A DNA stretch of 64,000 bases, from positions 248,001-312,000 of the forward strand of contig CBDCTC010000002.1 in NCBI GenBank assembly GCA_965222125.1, read 5' to 3'. The translations under genes and the position numbers were made by a program. The notes beneath the pieces were generated by a model, which saw nothing but the letters and a program-made list of their open reading frames with translations, was not told where the DNA came from and did no database searches. Positions 24,720 to 33,620 of this stretch are shown here, piece by piece. Within the stretch, counting starts at the first letter, position 1. Every line of letters begins with the position of its first letter. This DNA is from CAZENU01 sp965222125 (GTDB lineage Bacteria > Chloroflexota > Dehalococcoidia > Lucifugimonadales > CAZENU01).

Positions 24720-26090
24720 ATGCGCGCTGGAGTTGAGCCGGGAGACGACGGAACGTCGAGCGGGCCGGCGGCCGGGGCCGACGATGCGGACGCGGTCAAG
24801 GACCCGGTGAGGTTCGTCCGCGAGGTGCTCGGCGAGCAGCCCTACGATAAGCAGGAATCGATCCTGAAGGCGGTGGCCCGCCGCCGGCGCGTCTCGGTCG
24901 TCGGCTGCAACGGCTCCGGGAAGGACTGGGCCGCGGCCCGCGTCGTGCTCTGGTGGATGCACTCCCGCTCCCCGGTGAAGGCGCTCGTGACCGGCCCGAC
25001 GACGCGGCAGGTCGACGACATCGTCTGGCGGGAGATCAAGTACGCCTACTCCGGCGCTTCGGGCAAGCTGCCGGGCCGGATGTACCGCAGGTCGCGCTAC
25101 GAGCTCGACGACCAGAGCTTCGCCCTCGGCTTCGCCACCGACTCGGCCTACAATCTCCAGGGCTTCCACTCCCCTAACCTGCTCGTCGTCGTGACCGAGG
25201 CGCACGCCGTGGGCGTCGACGAGATGAATGCCATCCGGCGCCTCAACCCGAGACGGCTGCTGATGACCGGCAACCCGTTCGCGACCGCGGGCGACTTCTA
25301 CGACTCGCACCACTCGAAGCGCGACCTGTACCGCCCGATCCAGATAAGCGCGTTCGACACTCCGAACGTCAAACGCGGGCGGCGCTCGATCCCGGGAATG
25401 ATAACCCGGCAGGACGTCGCGGACCGCAAGGACGAGTGGGGCGAGGACAGCTCGCTCTACGTGGGCTCGGTGCTCGCGCGCTTCCCGGACAACCCCGACA
25501 ACGTCGTCGTTCCGCTGTTCGAGGCCACGGAGGCGGCGAGCAGGCAGCTCAGGCCGGACGGCCCCGTCGTCCTGGCGTGCGACGTGGCCCGGTTCGGGCA
25601 CGACAAGACTGTCGTCATCAGGCGGCAGGGCCCGGTGGCCCGCATCGTGTGGCGCGTGCGCGGGCACGACACGATGAGGACAGTCGGCTACCTCAAGTCG
25701 TACTGTGACACCCACGACGTAGACGTCGTCGTGATCGACGAGAGCGGCGTCGGCGGAGGGGTCGTCGACCGGCTGCGGGAGCTGAAGCCCGGCCGCGCCC
25801 GGCTGGTCCCGTTCCTCGGAGCCAAGAGGGCGCAGTCGGAGGACTACTTCGCCAACCGCATCGCCGAGGTGTGGTGGGCGATGCGGGACAGATACATCGC
25901 GGGCGAGATGGACACGGACGAGGACGACGCGCTCATCGGCCAGGTGTCGAGCCGGACCCACAGCCAGGACAGCAGGGGCCGGATAGTGCTCCAGAGCAAG
26001 CGCGACATGCCGAAGTCGCCGGACGAGGCCGACGCTCTGGCCATGACGTTCGCAGTCAGCAGAAAGGAAGGCCTGAAGCTATGGGTGTGA
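24720..26090 (+). CDS. Phage terminase large subunit
   Basis: A 456-residue DNA-packaging motor protein. The ATPase part has a P-loop variant GCNGSGKD at about 60-67 and an acidic Walker B-like VTEAHAVGVDE; the RNase H-like nuclease part begins with LACDVARFGHDKTVV (first Asp near residue 286) followed by VVIDESGVGGGVVDRL and a downstream Asp-rich segment. GGAGAG lies upstream of the ATG at 24720. It overlaps the portal gene by ten bases. No small terminase, capsid, tail, lysis or integrase gene follows, so this is a partial prophage or a domesticated packaging piece. Confidence 0.88.
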   Translation: MRAGVEPGDDGTSSGPAAGADDADAVKDPVRFVREVLGEQPYDKQESILKAVARRRRVSVVGCNGSGKDWAAARVVLWWMHSRSPVKALVTGPTTRQVDDIVWREIKYAYSGASGKLPGRMYRRSRYELDDQSFALGFATDSAYNLQGFHSPNLLVVVTEAHAVGVDEMNAIRRLNPRRLLMTGNPFATAGDFYDSHHSKRDLYRPIQISAFDTPNVKRGRRSIPGMITRQDVADRKDEWGEDSSLYVGSVLARFPDNPDNVVVPLFEATEAASRQLRPDGPVVLACDVARFGHDKTVVIRRQGPVARIVWRVRGHDTMRTVGYLKSYCDTHDVDVVVIDESGVGGGVVDRLRELKPGRARLVPFLGAKRAQSEDYFANRIAEVWWAMRDRYIAGEMDTDEDDALIGQVSSRTHSQDSRGRIVLQSKRDMPKSPDEADALAMTFAVSRKEGLKLWV

Positions 26091-27331
26091 CGGATACGCT
26101 GTCGAGGTTTCTTGCGTCGAGCATACGCGGGGCCGCAGCCCTGCGGAGGCGCGGGCGGGCGAGCCGGGTCTCCGGCGTCCTGAGCGACTCCTGGGAGCGC
26201 GAGCTCGGCGTGGGGCAGGACTGGATGCCGTCGAGCTACGGCGAGTACTACCCCAGGTCGTCGGTCGTCTACTCGGCGCTGAAGATTCGGCAGGAGGCGG
26301 TCGCGAGGGTCCCGCTACGGGTCAGCCGCGTCGACCGCGGCGGCGAGCGCAAGGCGGTCGGCCCCTCGCACCCGGCCCAGTCTGTGCTGGACTTCCCGAA
26401 CCCGTTCTGGACGCGCGGCGACCTGTGGCGCGCGACGGAGACCTACCTCGGGCTGTGGGGCTCGGCATTCTGGGGGCTGGAGCGCGACGACCTCGGCCGC
26501 GTCGTGGAGCTGTGGCCCCTGAGGTCCGACAGGATGCGCGTCGTCCCGGACCCGCAGAGCTACGTCAAGGGGTTCGTCTACGTCGGCCGGGGGCGCCAGC
26601 TCATCTCCTACCTGCCCGAGGACGTGGTGTGGATGCGCTACTTCAACCCGCTGGACGAGTACGCCGGCCTCTCGCCGATGGCGCCGACTCGGCTGTCGGC
26701 CGACGTGGGGATGGAGGCGCTGCGGGCGAGCCACAGCAGCCTGGTCAACGACAGCAGCCCCGGACTGCTGATCGAGACGGGCGAGACGCCTACGGACGAC
26801 GAGGTGAGCGAGTTCTACGCGCGGTGGGAGTCGCGGTTCAAGGGCCCGTCGAAGGTGCGCCGGCCGGCCCTGCTCAGCGCCGGGATGAAGGCGACCGGAC
26901 TCGGCTTCAGCCCGCGCGAGATGGAGTACATGCAGAGCCTGCGGTGGAGCCTGGAGGACGTGGGCCGGGCGTTCGGTGTGCCGAAGCCGATGCTGGGCGA
27001 CGTCGAGCGCGTCACGTTCTCCAACTTCGCCGTTGCGCGGCGGATCTTCTGGGAGGACACGGTCGTCCCTCAGCTCAGCTTCTACGCCGAGGCGGTGAAC
27101 CAGGGGCTCGTCTCGCAGTTCGGCGACCCGTCGTTGAGGGCGGAGTTCGACCTGAGCGCGGTGGAGTCGCTGCGGGAGAACGAGAACGACAAGGCGAAAC
27201 GCCGGCAGACCTACGTGGGCGCCGGGATCATGACGGTGGACGAGGTGCGCCGCGAAATGGGGCTCGGCCCGGTGCGGGAAGCGCGGGACGCAAGCGCGCC
27301 GGGCGGGGACGGCGACGAGAAGGGAGCATGA
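26081..27331 (+). CDS. Phage portal protein (HK97 family)
   Basis: A 416-residue portal protein: the dodecameric ring at the capsid vertex through which DNA passes. It has YPRSSVVYSALKIRQEAVA near the N-terminus, HPAQSVLDFPN, the EDVVWMRYFNPLDEYAGLSP segment and the conserved FGVPKPMLGD with FSNFAVARRIFWEDTV, all characteristic of the HK97 portal group. The reading frame is intact. It starts inside the terminase stop region and its own stop overlaps the next start (ATGA), so the three genes are tightly coupled. Confidence 0.88.
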   Translation: MGVTDTLSRFLASSIRGAAALRRRGRASRVSGVLSDSWERELGVGQDWMPSSYGEYYPRSSVVYSALKIRQEAVARVPLRVSRVDRGGERKAVGPSHPAQSVLDFPNPFWTRGDLWRATETYLGLWGSAFWGLERDDLGRVVELWPLRSDRMRVVPDPQSYVKGFVYVGRGRQLISYLPEDVVWMRYFNPLDEYAGLSPMAPTRLSADVGMEALRASHSSLVNDSSPGLLIETGETPTDDEVSEFYARWESRFKGPSKVRRPALLSAGMKATGLGFSPREMEYMQSLRWSLEDVGRAFGVPKPMLGDVERVTFSNFAVARRIFWEDTVVPQLSFYAEAVNQGLVSQFGDPSLRAEFDLSAVESLRENENDKAKRRQTYVGAGIMTVDEVRREMGLGPVREARDASAPGGDGDEKGA

Positions 27332-27570
27332 GGTTGGGCGACATCGAAGCGATACGGTGTGACCATGACGGGCTGAAGATGGCCGAGGTGCAGGACGGCC
27401 ACCTGATCCTGCGCAAGAAGCACCACGGTCAGACGCACGTCAAGATCGTGGCGCTGTCGACCTTCGGCGCGAAGCCGCCTGACCCGCAACCCGCCGAGGA
27501 GAGCGAGAAACCCCGGCCCGGCGAAGGGAGACTAGACGCCCAACCGCCGCTACAACGGCCCACCGCGTAA
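27328..27570 (+). CDS. 80-aa protein coupled to the portal gene, unknown function
   Basis: An 80-residue protein whose ATG overlaps the portal stop (ATGA) with AAGGGA upstream. The first half, with EAIRCDHDGLKMAEVQDGHLIL and KKHHGQTHVKIVAL, looks like a small beta-rich domain; the second half is Pro/Glu-rich and probably disordered. I do not recognise it. Its position suggests a role with the portal, for example as a head component, but this is inference from position alone. Confidence 0.6.
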   Translation: MRLGDIEAIRCDHDGLKMAEVQDGHLILRKKHHGQTHVKIVALSTFGAKPPDPQPAEESEKPRPGEGRLDAQPPLQRPTA

Positions 27571-27607
27571 GCACCGGTCCGTCAGGCCTGCCGTTAGGCT
27601 CTCGCAA

Positions 27608-29163
27608 TCAGGGAGAGCTGGTCAACTTGGGGAGGTCAATAGTTAATAAACGAGGGAGGCGAACCATTCCCACCGCGTCCACGGGAATACCCAACAGCGG
27701 CAGAAGCGAGGGCAGGGCGTCAGCCACCCTCCGCAGGTCGTGGGCCTCCACCATTATCGTCTCTCGGCGGGCCTCAGAAGCAAATTCGGCCTGACTGAAA
27801 CCGTTCAAGTACAGGAGTTCGTATTCTCCCCCCGCCCCAGCGTTCCAGGACACTCCCGCGTCCGTGATCCCTATGGTGTTGCCGGCTGACACCGCGAACC
27901 GCTTCAGGACCGTCTTCCGACGCCACAGATCACGATAGTCGTACTTCACTGCAACTATCTCTATCGTCGTGGTGGTCGTGTTGTACAGAGTCCACGTCTG
28001 TCCACTATCATCAGTATACGTACACTCGCCTATCACGTCATGGCAAGGACGCAGCCTGTCCTTCAGCGCCTTGAGTTCAGCTTCGTCCGTGGGAGGATCC
28101 TTGACCTGGATGTAAACGATACCGCCCCCCCATGCACGCCTGTGCAGCCCACGTCGGGGGGAATCTTCCACCCATCGCATCCAGACGAGATTTCACGACT
28201 GCAATCGATCTCGGGGAAGTTGGTCACGTCGACGTCCGAAACATCGAACGCGGGTCCTGCGTCAGTCCCACGCGTCCCCGTCCCCCCTGCGCCGCCACCC
28301 GCGGCCACAGTTGGCGCCACGACGCCCAGCCGGGTAACTCTCGCCACCCAGCCTCTCCTCCAAATCACCAACTTCAGGGGGTCGCCAAAGCTGCTTGTTG
28401 GCAGAAGAACGTAGCCTTCCGCGTCCCACATCGGATTGTCAACACTCCATAGAAAGCAGTCGGGCCAGGGCAGGGGAGCCTCGGCGCACGCGCGCCAGTA
28501 CTTGTCGCTGGGCACAAGCCGAGGCCACGCATCGAAGAACGCAGCCGTCTGATCCTTAGCAAACCTGGCCAGCTCCGGGCTCACCCGATCCTGCCTGATC
28601 GAGACGTACAGCCAGAGATCGCCGTCGTAGATCCCGACGACGTCCATCAGCCCACGAGCCTGCGGCTACTCCAGCACGTAGCAGTGCAACGGGTCCTCAG
28701 ACAGCGCTCCTCCAAAGCAGTCTCCCAGCGGCGGCTCGGCAGCGACGGCCCCCGTCGTCGACGACGACGGGGGCTCAGGACCGGAGACAGGCTCTGAAGA
28801 CGCCGGCGTGGGTGTGGGAGTAGGCGTCGGGGTCGACGTGGCCTCAGGCTCGGATCCAGAGTCCTGTGCTCCTGAATCGGTCGGCGTCGGCGTGGACGTG
28901 GGGGTATGAGTGGGCTCGGCGGAAGCCTGCTCACCCATAGCCGTCGGCGTGGCCGTGGCCGTGGGAGTATGAGTCGGCTCGGCGGAGACCTGTTCCCCCA
29001 TGGCAGCCGTCGCCGTGGCCGTCGGGGTCGACGTCGGTCCGACGGCCTCGCCGGCGGGAGATCCGCTGGCGGTCACGACAAGGCCCGATACCGCCAGCGC
29101 CGCAGCCATGCCCAACAACCGAAGCTCCACGAGCATATCCGGCCTGCCGTTTAACTCTCGCAT
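27608..29163 (-). pseudogene. Secreted Thr/Pro-repeat protein gene broken by a TAG and a frameshift
   Basis: Three pieces join into one ancestral gene of about 515 codons. Piece one has a signal-like segment (LLGMAAALAVSGLVVTASG), then tandem EPTHTPTATATP-type repeats and a GDCFGGALSEDPLHC ending before TAG at 28666. The frame continues after the stop with PQARGLMDVVGIYDGDLWLYV. Near 28125-28131 the coding strand has seven G; one more G would restore the frame into GIVYIQVKDPPTDEAELKALKD, which runs to 27608. The function is unknown; the repeats suggest a cell-surface or secreted protein. The start at 29163 is the best guess (GGAG nine bases upstream). Confidence 0.72.
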
Positions 29164-29298
29164 CTCATCCGCTCCCGGAGGCTGCGCCCGCATCGTACAC
29201 AAGAACTTCGTCATAGCCGCTATTCTGTATACGAACAAGACGCGCCGGCGGATTCATCGCGAGCGTCGCGGGTTACGACTGGACGCTCGCGCGCTTCC

Positions 29299-29328
29299 TT
29301 GACACTTGTTCGGGCGGCTTCCTATACT
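29299..29328 (+). promoter_or_regulatory. Promoter of the yqeY-purQ region
   Basis: TTGACA (29299-29304), an 18-base spacer and TATACT (29323-29328) form a near-consensus promoter 37 bases before the yqeY start. Confidence 0.7.
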
Positions 29329-29364
29329 CCGGTCGCGGAACGCACCCTTCAGGAGAACCAGGAC

Positions 29365-29817
29365 TTGTCCCTGCGCGAACGGCTGAACGACGACGTCAAG
29401 AGCGCCATGCGGGCGCGCGACGCCATGCGGCGCGGCGTCCTGCGCTACGTGCTGTCCGCGGTCCACGACCAGGAGATCGAGAAGCGAGGCCCGCTCGACG
29501 ACGAGGCGATCACCGCCCTGCTCGGCAGGCAGGCGCAGCAGCGGCGGGACAGCATCGAGGCCTTCAGGGACGGCGGCCGCGAGGACCTGGCCGCCAAGGA
29601 GGAGGCAGAGCTGGCGCTGATCATGGCGTACCTTCCGGACCAGCTCACCGCCGACGAGGTGCGAGAGCTTGCCGCGAAGGCCATCGCGGACACCGGCGCG
29701 GCGAGCCCGCAGGACATGGGCCGCGTCATGGGGGCGCTCATGCCCCAGGTCCGGGGACGCGCCGAGGGCAAGACGGTCAGCGCGGTCGTCTCCGAGCTGC
29801 TCCGGCAGGCGGGCTGA
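29365..29817 (+). CDS. GatB/YqeY domain protein
   Basis: A 150-residue all-helical protein of the YqeY family. It starts LSLRERLNDDVKSAMRARD, continues with LRYVLSAVHDQEIEKRG and ends with the QDMGRVMGALMPQVRGRAEG and V-S-A-V-V motif that binds tRNA-related partners in GatB. The role of free-standing YqeY is not settled; it may assist tRNA-dependent amidation. The start is TTG at 29365, with AGGAGA upstream. A strong promoter lies just before it, and purQ follows after 70 bases. Confidence 0.88.
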   Translation: MSLRERLNDDVKSAMRARDAMRRGVLRYVLSAVHDQEIEKRGPLDDEAITALLGRQAQQRRDSIEAFRDGGREDLAAKEEAELALIMAYLPDQLTADEVRELAAKAIADTGAASPQDMGRVMGALMPQVRGRAEGKTVSAVVSELLRQAG

Positions 29818-29887
29818 TGGGCAACAGGCGCCCGGGACCGCGGTTCCGCGGCATCAACGCCCCCGCGTCGCAGCGCGGCCTACGGCG

Positions 29888-30592
29888 ATGAGGTTCGCGG
29901 TCGTCGTCTTCCCCGGTACGTGGAGCGACGCCGACTGCCATCACGTGCTCACCTCGGTCATGGGGCAGCAGGCCGACTACGTGTGGCACAGGGAGACGGA
30001 CCTGTCCGGATTCGACTGCGTCGTGCTGCCGGGCGGCTTCTCGTACGGCGACTACCTCCGCTCCGGGGCCCTGGCGCGGTTCTCGCCGGTGATGCGCTCG
30101 GTGGAGAAGTTCGCCTCCGCGGGCGGGCTGGTGCTGGGGATCTGCAACGGCTTCCAGGTGCTGTGCGAGGCCGGCATGCTGCCCGGCGCGCTCGTGCGCA
30201 ACTCGCACCTGGAGTACCGCTGTCAGTGGACGAACCTGCGGGTCGAGAGAGGCTACACCCCCTTCACGTCGGAGATGTCCGAGGGGCAGGTGATCCGCGT
30301 TCCGATCGGCCACGGCGAGGGCAACTACGTCGCTGACCCGCAGACCGTTCGCGGGCTGCGCGACGCGGGCCGGGTGCTGTTCAGATACAGCACCGACGCG
30401 GGCGAGGTCACGGATGACGCGAACCCGAACGGCTCGACGGGCAACATCGCGGGCATCACGAACGCCGACGGCAACGTGCTCGGCATGATGCCGCACCCGG
30501 AGCGGTGCTGCGAGCCGCTGTTGGGCGGCGAGGACGGCCGGTACATCTTCCAGTCGATCGTCGCCTCCGGGGCGCGGGCCGTGCCCGCTTAG
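29888..30592 (+). CDS. purQ: Phosphoribosylformylglycinamidine synthase, glutaminase subunit
   Basis: PurQ frees ammonia from glutamine for the PurL step of purine synthesis. The 234-residue class I glutaminase has the nucleophile C86 in LGICNGFQ and the His-Glu pair H203/E205 in MPHPERCC, with LPGGFSYGDYLRSG upstream, all conserved in PurQ. It is intact. A PurS partner (about 80 residues), usually next to purQ in organisms with the short PurL, is not visible in the 70-base gap before it or between it and purL. Confidence 0.93.
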   Translation: MRFAVVVFPGTWSDADCHHVLTSVMGQQADYVWHRETDLSGFDCVVLPGGFSYGDYLRSGALARFSPVMRSVEKFASAGGLVLGICNGFQVLCEAGMLPGALVRNSHLEYRCQWTNLRVERGYTPFTSEMSEGQVIRVPIGHGEGNYVADPQTVRGLRDAGRVLFRYSTDAGEVTDDANPNGSTGNIAGITNADGNVLGMMPHPERCCEPLLGGEDGRYIFQSIVASGARAVPA

Positions 30593-30650
30593 TGTTCCTT
30601 TCGTTGTATCGAGGAGGCAGCCATGGTGGTAGCCGTCACCCTCAACCCAG

Positions 30651-30673
30651 CCCTCTCCCGTCACGGGAGAGGG
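30651..30673. repeat. Palindromic CCCTCTCCC repeat, copy 1
   Basis: CCCTCTCCCGT and ACGGGAGAGGG form a perfect 11-bp stem around a single base. A related palindrome occurs at 57660-57680, so this is a second dispersed palindromic family distinct from the CCCGC type. Confidence 0.6.
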
Positions 30674-30758
30674 GGTTCTCTGACGGGCCTGGCAAACGAC
30701 TGGAGCTGGATTCCCGCCTTCCGGAGACCTTTGCACAACCGTCATTCCCGCTGCACAA

Positions 30759-31065
30759 CCGTCATTCTCGCGAAGGCGGGAATCCACCGTCATTCTCGCG
30801 AAGGCGGGAATCCACCGTCATTCCCGCGAAGGCGGGAATCCACCGTCGTTCCCGCGAAGGCGGGAATCCACCGTCATTCCCGCGAAGGCGGGAATCCACC
30901 GTCATTCTCGCGAAGGCGGGAATCCACCGTCATTCCCGCGAAGGCGGGAATCCACCGTCGTTCCCGCGAAGGCGGGAATCCACCGTCATTCTCGCAAAGG
31001 CGGGAATCCACCGTCATTCCGCGAAGGCGGAAATCCACCGTCATTCCCGCGCAGGCGGGAAATCC
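30759..31065. repeat. Tandem array of about 11 REP-like 28-bp units
   Basis: Ten units of 27-28 bases plus a divergent eleventh follow one another without spacers. Each reads CCGTCATTCCCGCGAAGGCG followed by GGAATCCA, with variation at two or three positions (C or T in the stem, A or G after GTC). The core TTCCCGC-GAAG-GCGGGAA is a hairpin. The translated frames are low-complexity and not genes. Unit boundaries start at 30759, 30787, 30815 and so on; the tenth lacks one base. It fills most of the 600-base purQ-purL gap. Confidence 0.9.
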
Positions 31066-31191
31066 GGGAAATCCAGGATTGGGGGGTCCCCGCTAGTAAT
31101 GCCAGCCATCTCCGCCACGCTGTCTCCCACAGGAGGAGTTGTCCCAAGGTCTCCGTTCGGGGGAATGACGGGCTGTTCGCGAGGATAGGCG

Positions 31192-33411
31192 ATGCCCGCG
31201 ACGCGTGAACAGCTACAGAACCTCGCCCTGTCGGAGGGCGAGTACGAGGCGATCGTCGAGCGGCTGGGCCGGGAGCCCAACACGCTGGAGCTGGGGCTGT
31301 TCGGCTCGCTGTGGAGCGAGCACTGCGGCTACAAGCACTCCAGGCCGTTGCTGCGGCAGTTCGCCAGCGACAGCCCCCGCCTGCTCGTGGGCCAAGGCGC
31401 GGAGAACGCCGGCGTCGTGAGCATCGGCGACGGCAAGGCCGTCGTCATGAAGATCGAGTCGCACAACCACCCCTCCGCCATCGAGCCCTACGAGGGCGCG
31501 GCGACCGGAGTGGGCGGCATCGTCCGCGACATCCTGTCGATGGGCGCCCGTCCTATCGCGCTGCTCAACTCGCTGCGGTTCGGGCCGCTGACCGGCGCCC
31601 GCAACCGCTACCTGTTCTCCAGGGTCGTCGCCGGCATATCGGGCTACGGCAACTGCATCGGCATCCCGGACGTGGGCGGGGAGGTCTGCTTCTCCCCGAC
31701 CTACGCCGGCAACCCGCTCGTCAACGCGATGTGCGTCGGCCTCGTCGACGAGAGCGACCTGGTGCGCTCGACCGCGGGGGAGGCGGGCAACGCTCTCATA
31801 CTGGTGGGGGCGGATACGGGCCGCGACGGCATTCATGGCGCCTCCGGCCTGGCGTCGCGCACGTTCGAGGAGGAGCGCGAGTTGCGGCCGGCGGTGCAGG
31901 TGGGCAATCCGTTCCTGGAGAAGGTGCTGATCGAGGCCTGCCTCGAGCTCGCGGCCACCGAGCACGTCGTCGGTATGCAGGACCTCGGCGCCGCTGGACT
32001 GTCGTCGGCGTGCGTCGAGACGGCCGACAAAGCGGGCGCGGGCTTCGACATCGACGTGTCCAGAGTGCCGCGGCGGGACGCCGGCATGACGCCGTACGAG
32101 GTGATGCTCTCCGAGTCCCAGGAGCGAATGCTCGTCGTCGCCCGCCCGGGACACGAGGACGCGGTCCGGGACATGCTGCGGAAGTGGGACCTGTCCGCCG
32201 TGGTCCTCGGGCGCGTGACTTCGGGCGGACGGGCCCGCGTCTACGACGGCGGCAGCCTGGAAGGCGACGTCCCGGTCGGGCTGCTGGCCGACGCCCCTCA
32301 GTACCGTCCCCCGGCCCACAAGCCGCCGTGGCTCGACGAGCTGCAGTCCCGCGATCTGGACGCGCTGCCGCTCCCGGACGGCGGTCCCAACGACGTGCTG
32401 CTGAAGCTTCTGGGCGCGCCCAACGTCGCCAGCAAGGAGTCGGTGTTCCGGCAGTACGACCACCACGTGCAGACGAACACCGTGGTCGGCCCGGGCGCGG
32501 ACGCGGCGGTGCTGCGCCTCAAGGGCTCCGCGAAGGGCATCGCGCTGACCGTCGACGGTAACGGACGCTACTGCTTCCTCGACCCGTACGAGGGCGGCAA
32601 GATCGCGGTGGCCGAGGCGTGCCGCAACCTGTCCGCCGTCGGGGCCGAGCCCGTCGCGCTGACCGACTGCCTGAACTTCGGCAACCCCGAGCGGCCGGAG
32701 ATCTACTACCAGCTACAGGAGTGCGTCTGGGGCATGGCCGAGGCGAGCCGCGCCTTCGACGCGCCCGTCATCAGCGGGAACGTGAGCCTCTACAACGAGT
32801 CAGAGGGCCAGGGCGTATATCCGACGCCGGTTGTCGGAGCGCTGGGGCTGCTGGAAGACGCCGCGATCCACTGCACGACGGCCTTCCGGGACGAGGGCGA
32901 CGCGGTGCTGCTGCTCGGCGCCGGGACGGTCGAGCTGGACGCGTCTGTCCTGGCGGGCAGCGAGTACCTCGAGCTCGTCCACGGACTCGTGGCAGGACGC
33001 CCGTACATCCACCTCGCAGTCGAGCTGGCTGTTCAGCGATCGTGCCGCCGAGCGGTCCGGGACGGGCTGCTGAAGTCGGCGCACGACTGCTCCGACGGCG
33101 GACTGGCCGTGGCGCTGGCCGAGTGCTGCATCGCGGGAGGCGTGGGCTTCCGCGGGAGCGGGGGGATATCCGGGCGATGGGACGCGGCCCTCTTCGGCGA
33201 GCGGCAGTCGCGCATCGTCGTATCGCTGGCGCCCGAGGCCATGGACGGGTTCGCGCGCGTCTGCCGAGAGGAAGGCGCGCCCTGGACACGGCTGGGCACG
33301 GTCGGCGGAACACGGCTTACCGCGGCCGGGCTGCTCGACCTGCCGGTGGAGTGGATCGCCTCGGCCTGGCGCGACGGCATCTCCAACGCGATCAGCAGGC
33401 CCGCGGGCTAA
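31192..33411 (+). CDS. purL: Phosphoribosylformylglycinamidine synthase, synthetase subunit
   Basis: PurL uses ATP and PurQ-derived ammonia to make formylglycinamidine ribonucleotide. The 739-residue protein is of the short (small) PurL type. Landmarks are LWSEHCGYKHS, KIESHNHPSAIEPYEGAATG, GIPDVGGEV, QDLGAAGLSSAC, and in the second half YEGGKIAVAEACRNLSAVGA with PVISGNVSLYNE. Short PurL normally needs PurS as well as PurQ; PurS is not seen nearby. AGGA lies nine bases before the ATG. A tandem REP array separates it from purQ. Confidence 0.95.
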   Translation: MPATREQLQNLALSEGEYEAIVERLGREPNTLELGLFGSLWSEHCGYKHSRPLLRQFASDSPRLLVGQGAENAGVVSIGDGKAVVMKIESHNHPSAIEPYEGAATGVGGIVRDILSMGARPIALLNSLRFGPLTGARNRYLFSRVVAGISGYGNCIGIPDVGGEVCFSPTYAGNPLVNAMCVGLVDESDLVRSTAGEAGNALILVGADTGRDGIHGASGLASRTFEEERELRPAVQVGNPFLEKVLIEACLELAATEHVVGMQDLGAAGLSSACVETADKAGAGFDIDVSRVPRRDAGMTPYEVMLSESQERMLVVARPGHEDAVRDMLRKWDLSAVVLGRVTSGGRARVYDGGSLEGDVPVGLLADAPQYRPPAHKPPWLDELQSRDLDALPLPDGGPNDVLLKLLGAPNVASKESVFRQYDHHVQTNTVVGPGADAAVLRLKGSAKGIALTVDGNGRYCFLDPYEGGKIAVAEACRNLSAVGAEPVALTDCLNFGNPERPEIYYQLQECVWGMAEASRAFDAPVISGNVSLYNESEGQGVYPTPVVGALGLLEDAAIHCTTAFRDEGDAVLLLGAGTVELDASVLAGSEYLELVHGLVAGRPYIHLAVELAVQRSCRRAVRDGLLKSAHDCSDGGLAVALAECCIAGGVGFRGSGGISGRWDAALFGERQSRIVVSLAPEAMDGFARVCREEGAPWTRLGTVGGTRLTAAGLLDLPVEWIASAWRDGISNAISRPAG

Positions 33412-33511
33412 CCTCCGTACACGGGCCCGGCTCGACACGGCGGGCGACGAAGCCGGAGGTCGACGTAACTGTTCAGTCTTGAGGGATCTCTCGAAAAGCC
33501 GCCGCATCTCT

Positions 33512-33539
33512 CCGTCATACCCGCGAAGGCGGGTATCCA
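33512..33539. repeat. Isolated REP-like unit with a compensated stem
   Basis: This copy of the 28-bp unit reads TACCCGC-GAAG-GCGGGTA in its stem: the T-A pair of the array has become A-T on both sides at once. Such paired change argues that the hairpin, not the sequence alone, is kept. Confidence 0.75.
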
Positions 33540-33591
33540 GGGCGCGGTATTCCCCTCACCGAGTCTGAACACCTACAGGTCGACGGCCAAG

Positions 33592-33620
33592 TTGACACCC
33601 CCACGGCCCGATGCTAAGTT
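33592..33620 (+). promoter_or_regulatory. Promoter of fmdB-dtd
   Basis: TTGACA (33592-33597), a 17-base spacer and TAAGTT (33615-33620) lie about 50 bases before the TTG start of the FmdB-like gene. The -10 box is partly inside the palindrome at 33616-33648. Confidence 0.55.

Noticed and set aside
28666..28668. TAG read as a coding codon (pyrrolysine or suppressed stop)
   Set aside because: The same gene also has a frameshift, no pyl genes are visible, and selA concerns TGA, not TAG.
30759..31065. CRISPR array
   Set aside because: The 28-base units follow each other directly with no unique spacers, no leader and no cas genes nearby; the palindromic core fits a REP array.
30623..31188. Coding frames over the REP array (RHSREGGNP-type peptides)
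   Set aside because: They are only the translation of the tandem unit in two frames; composition and repeats are those of the DNA repeat.
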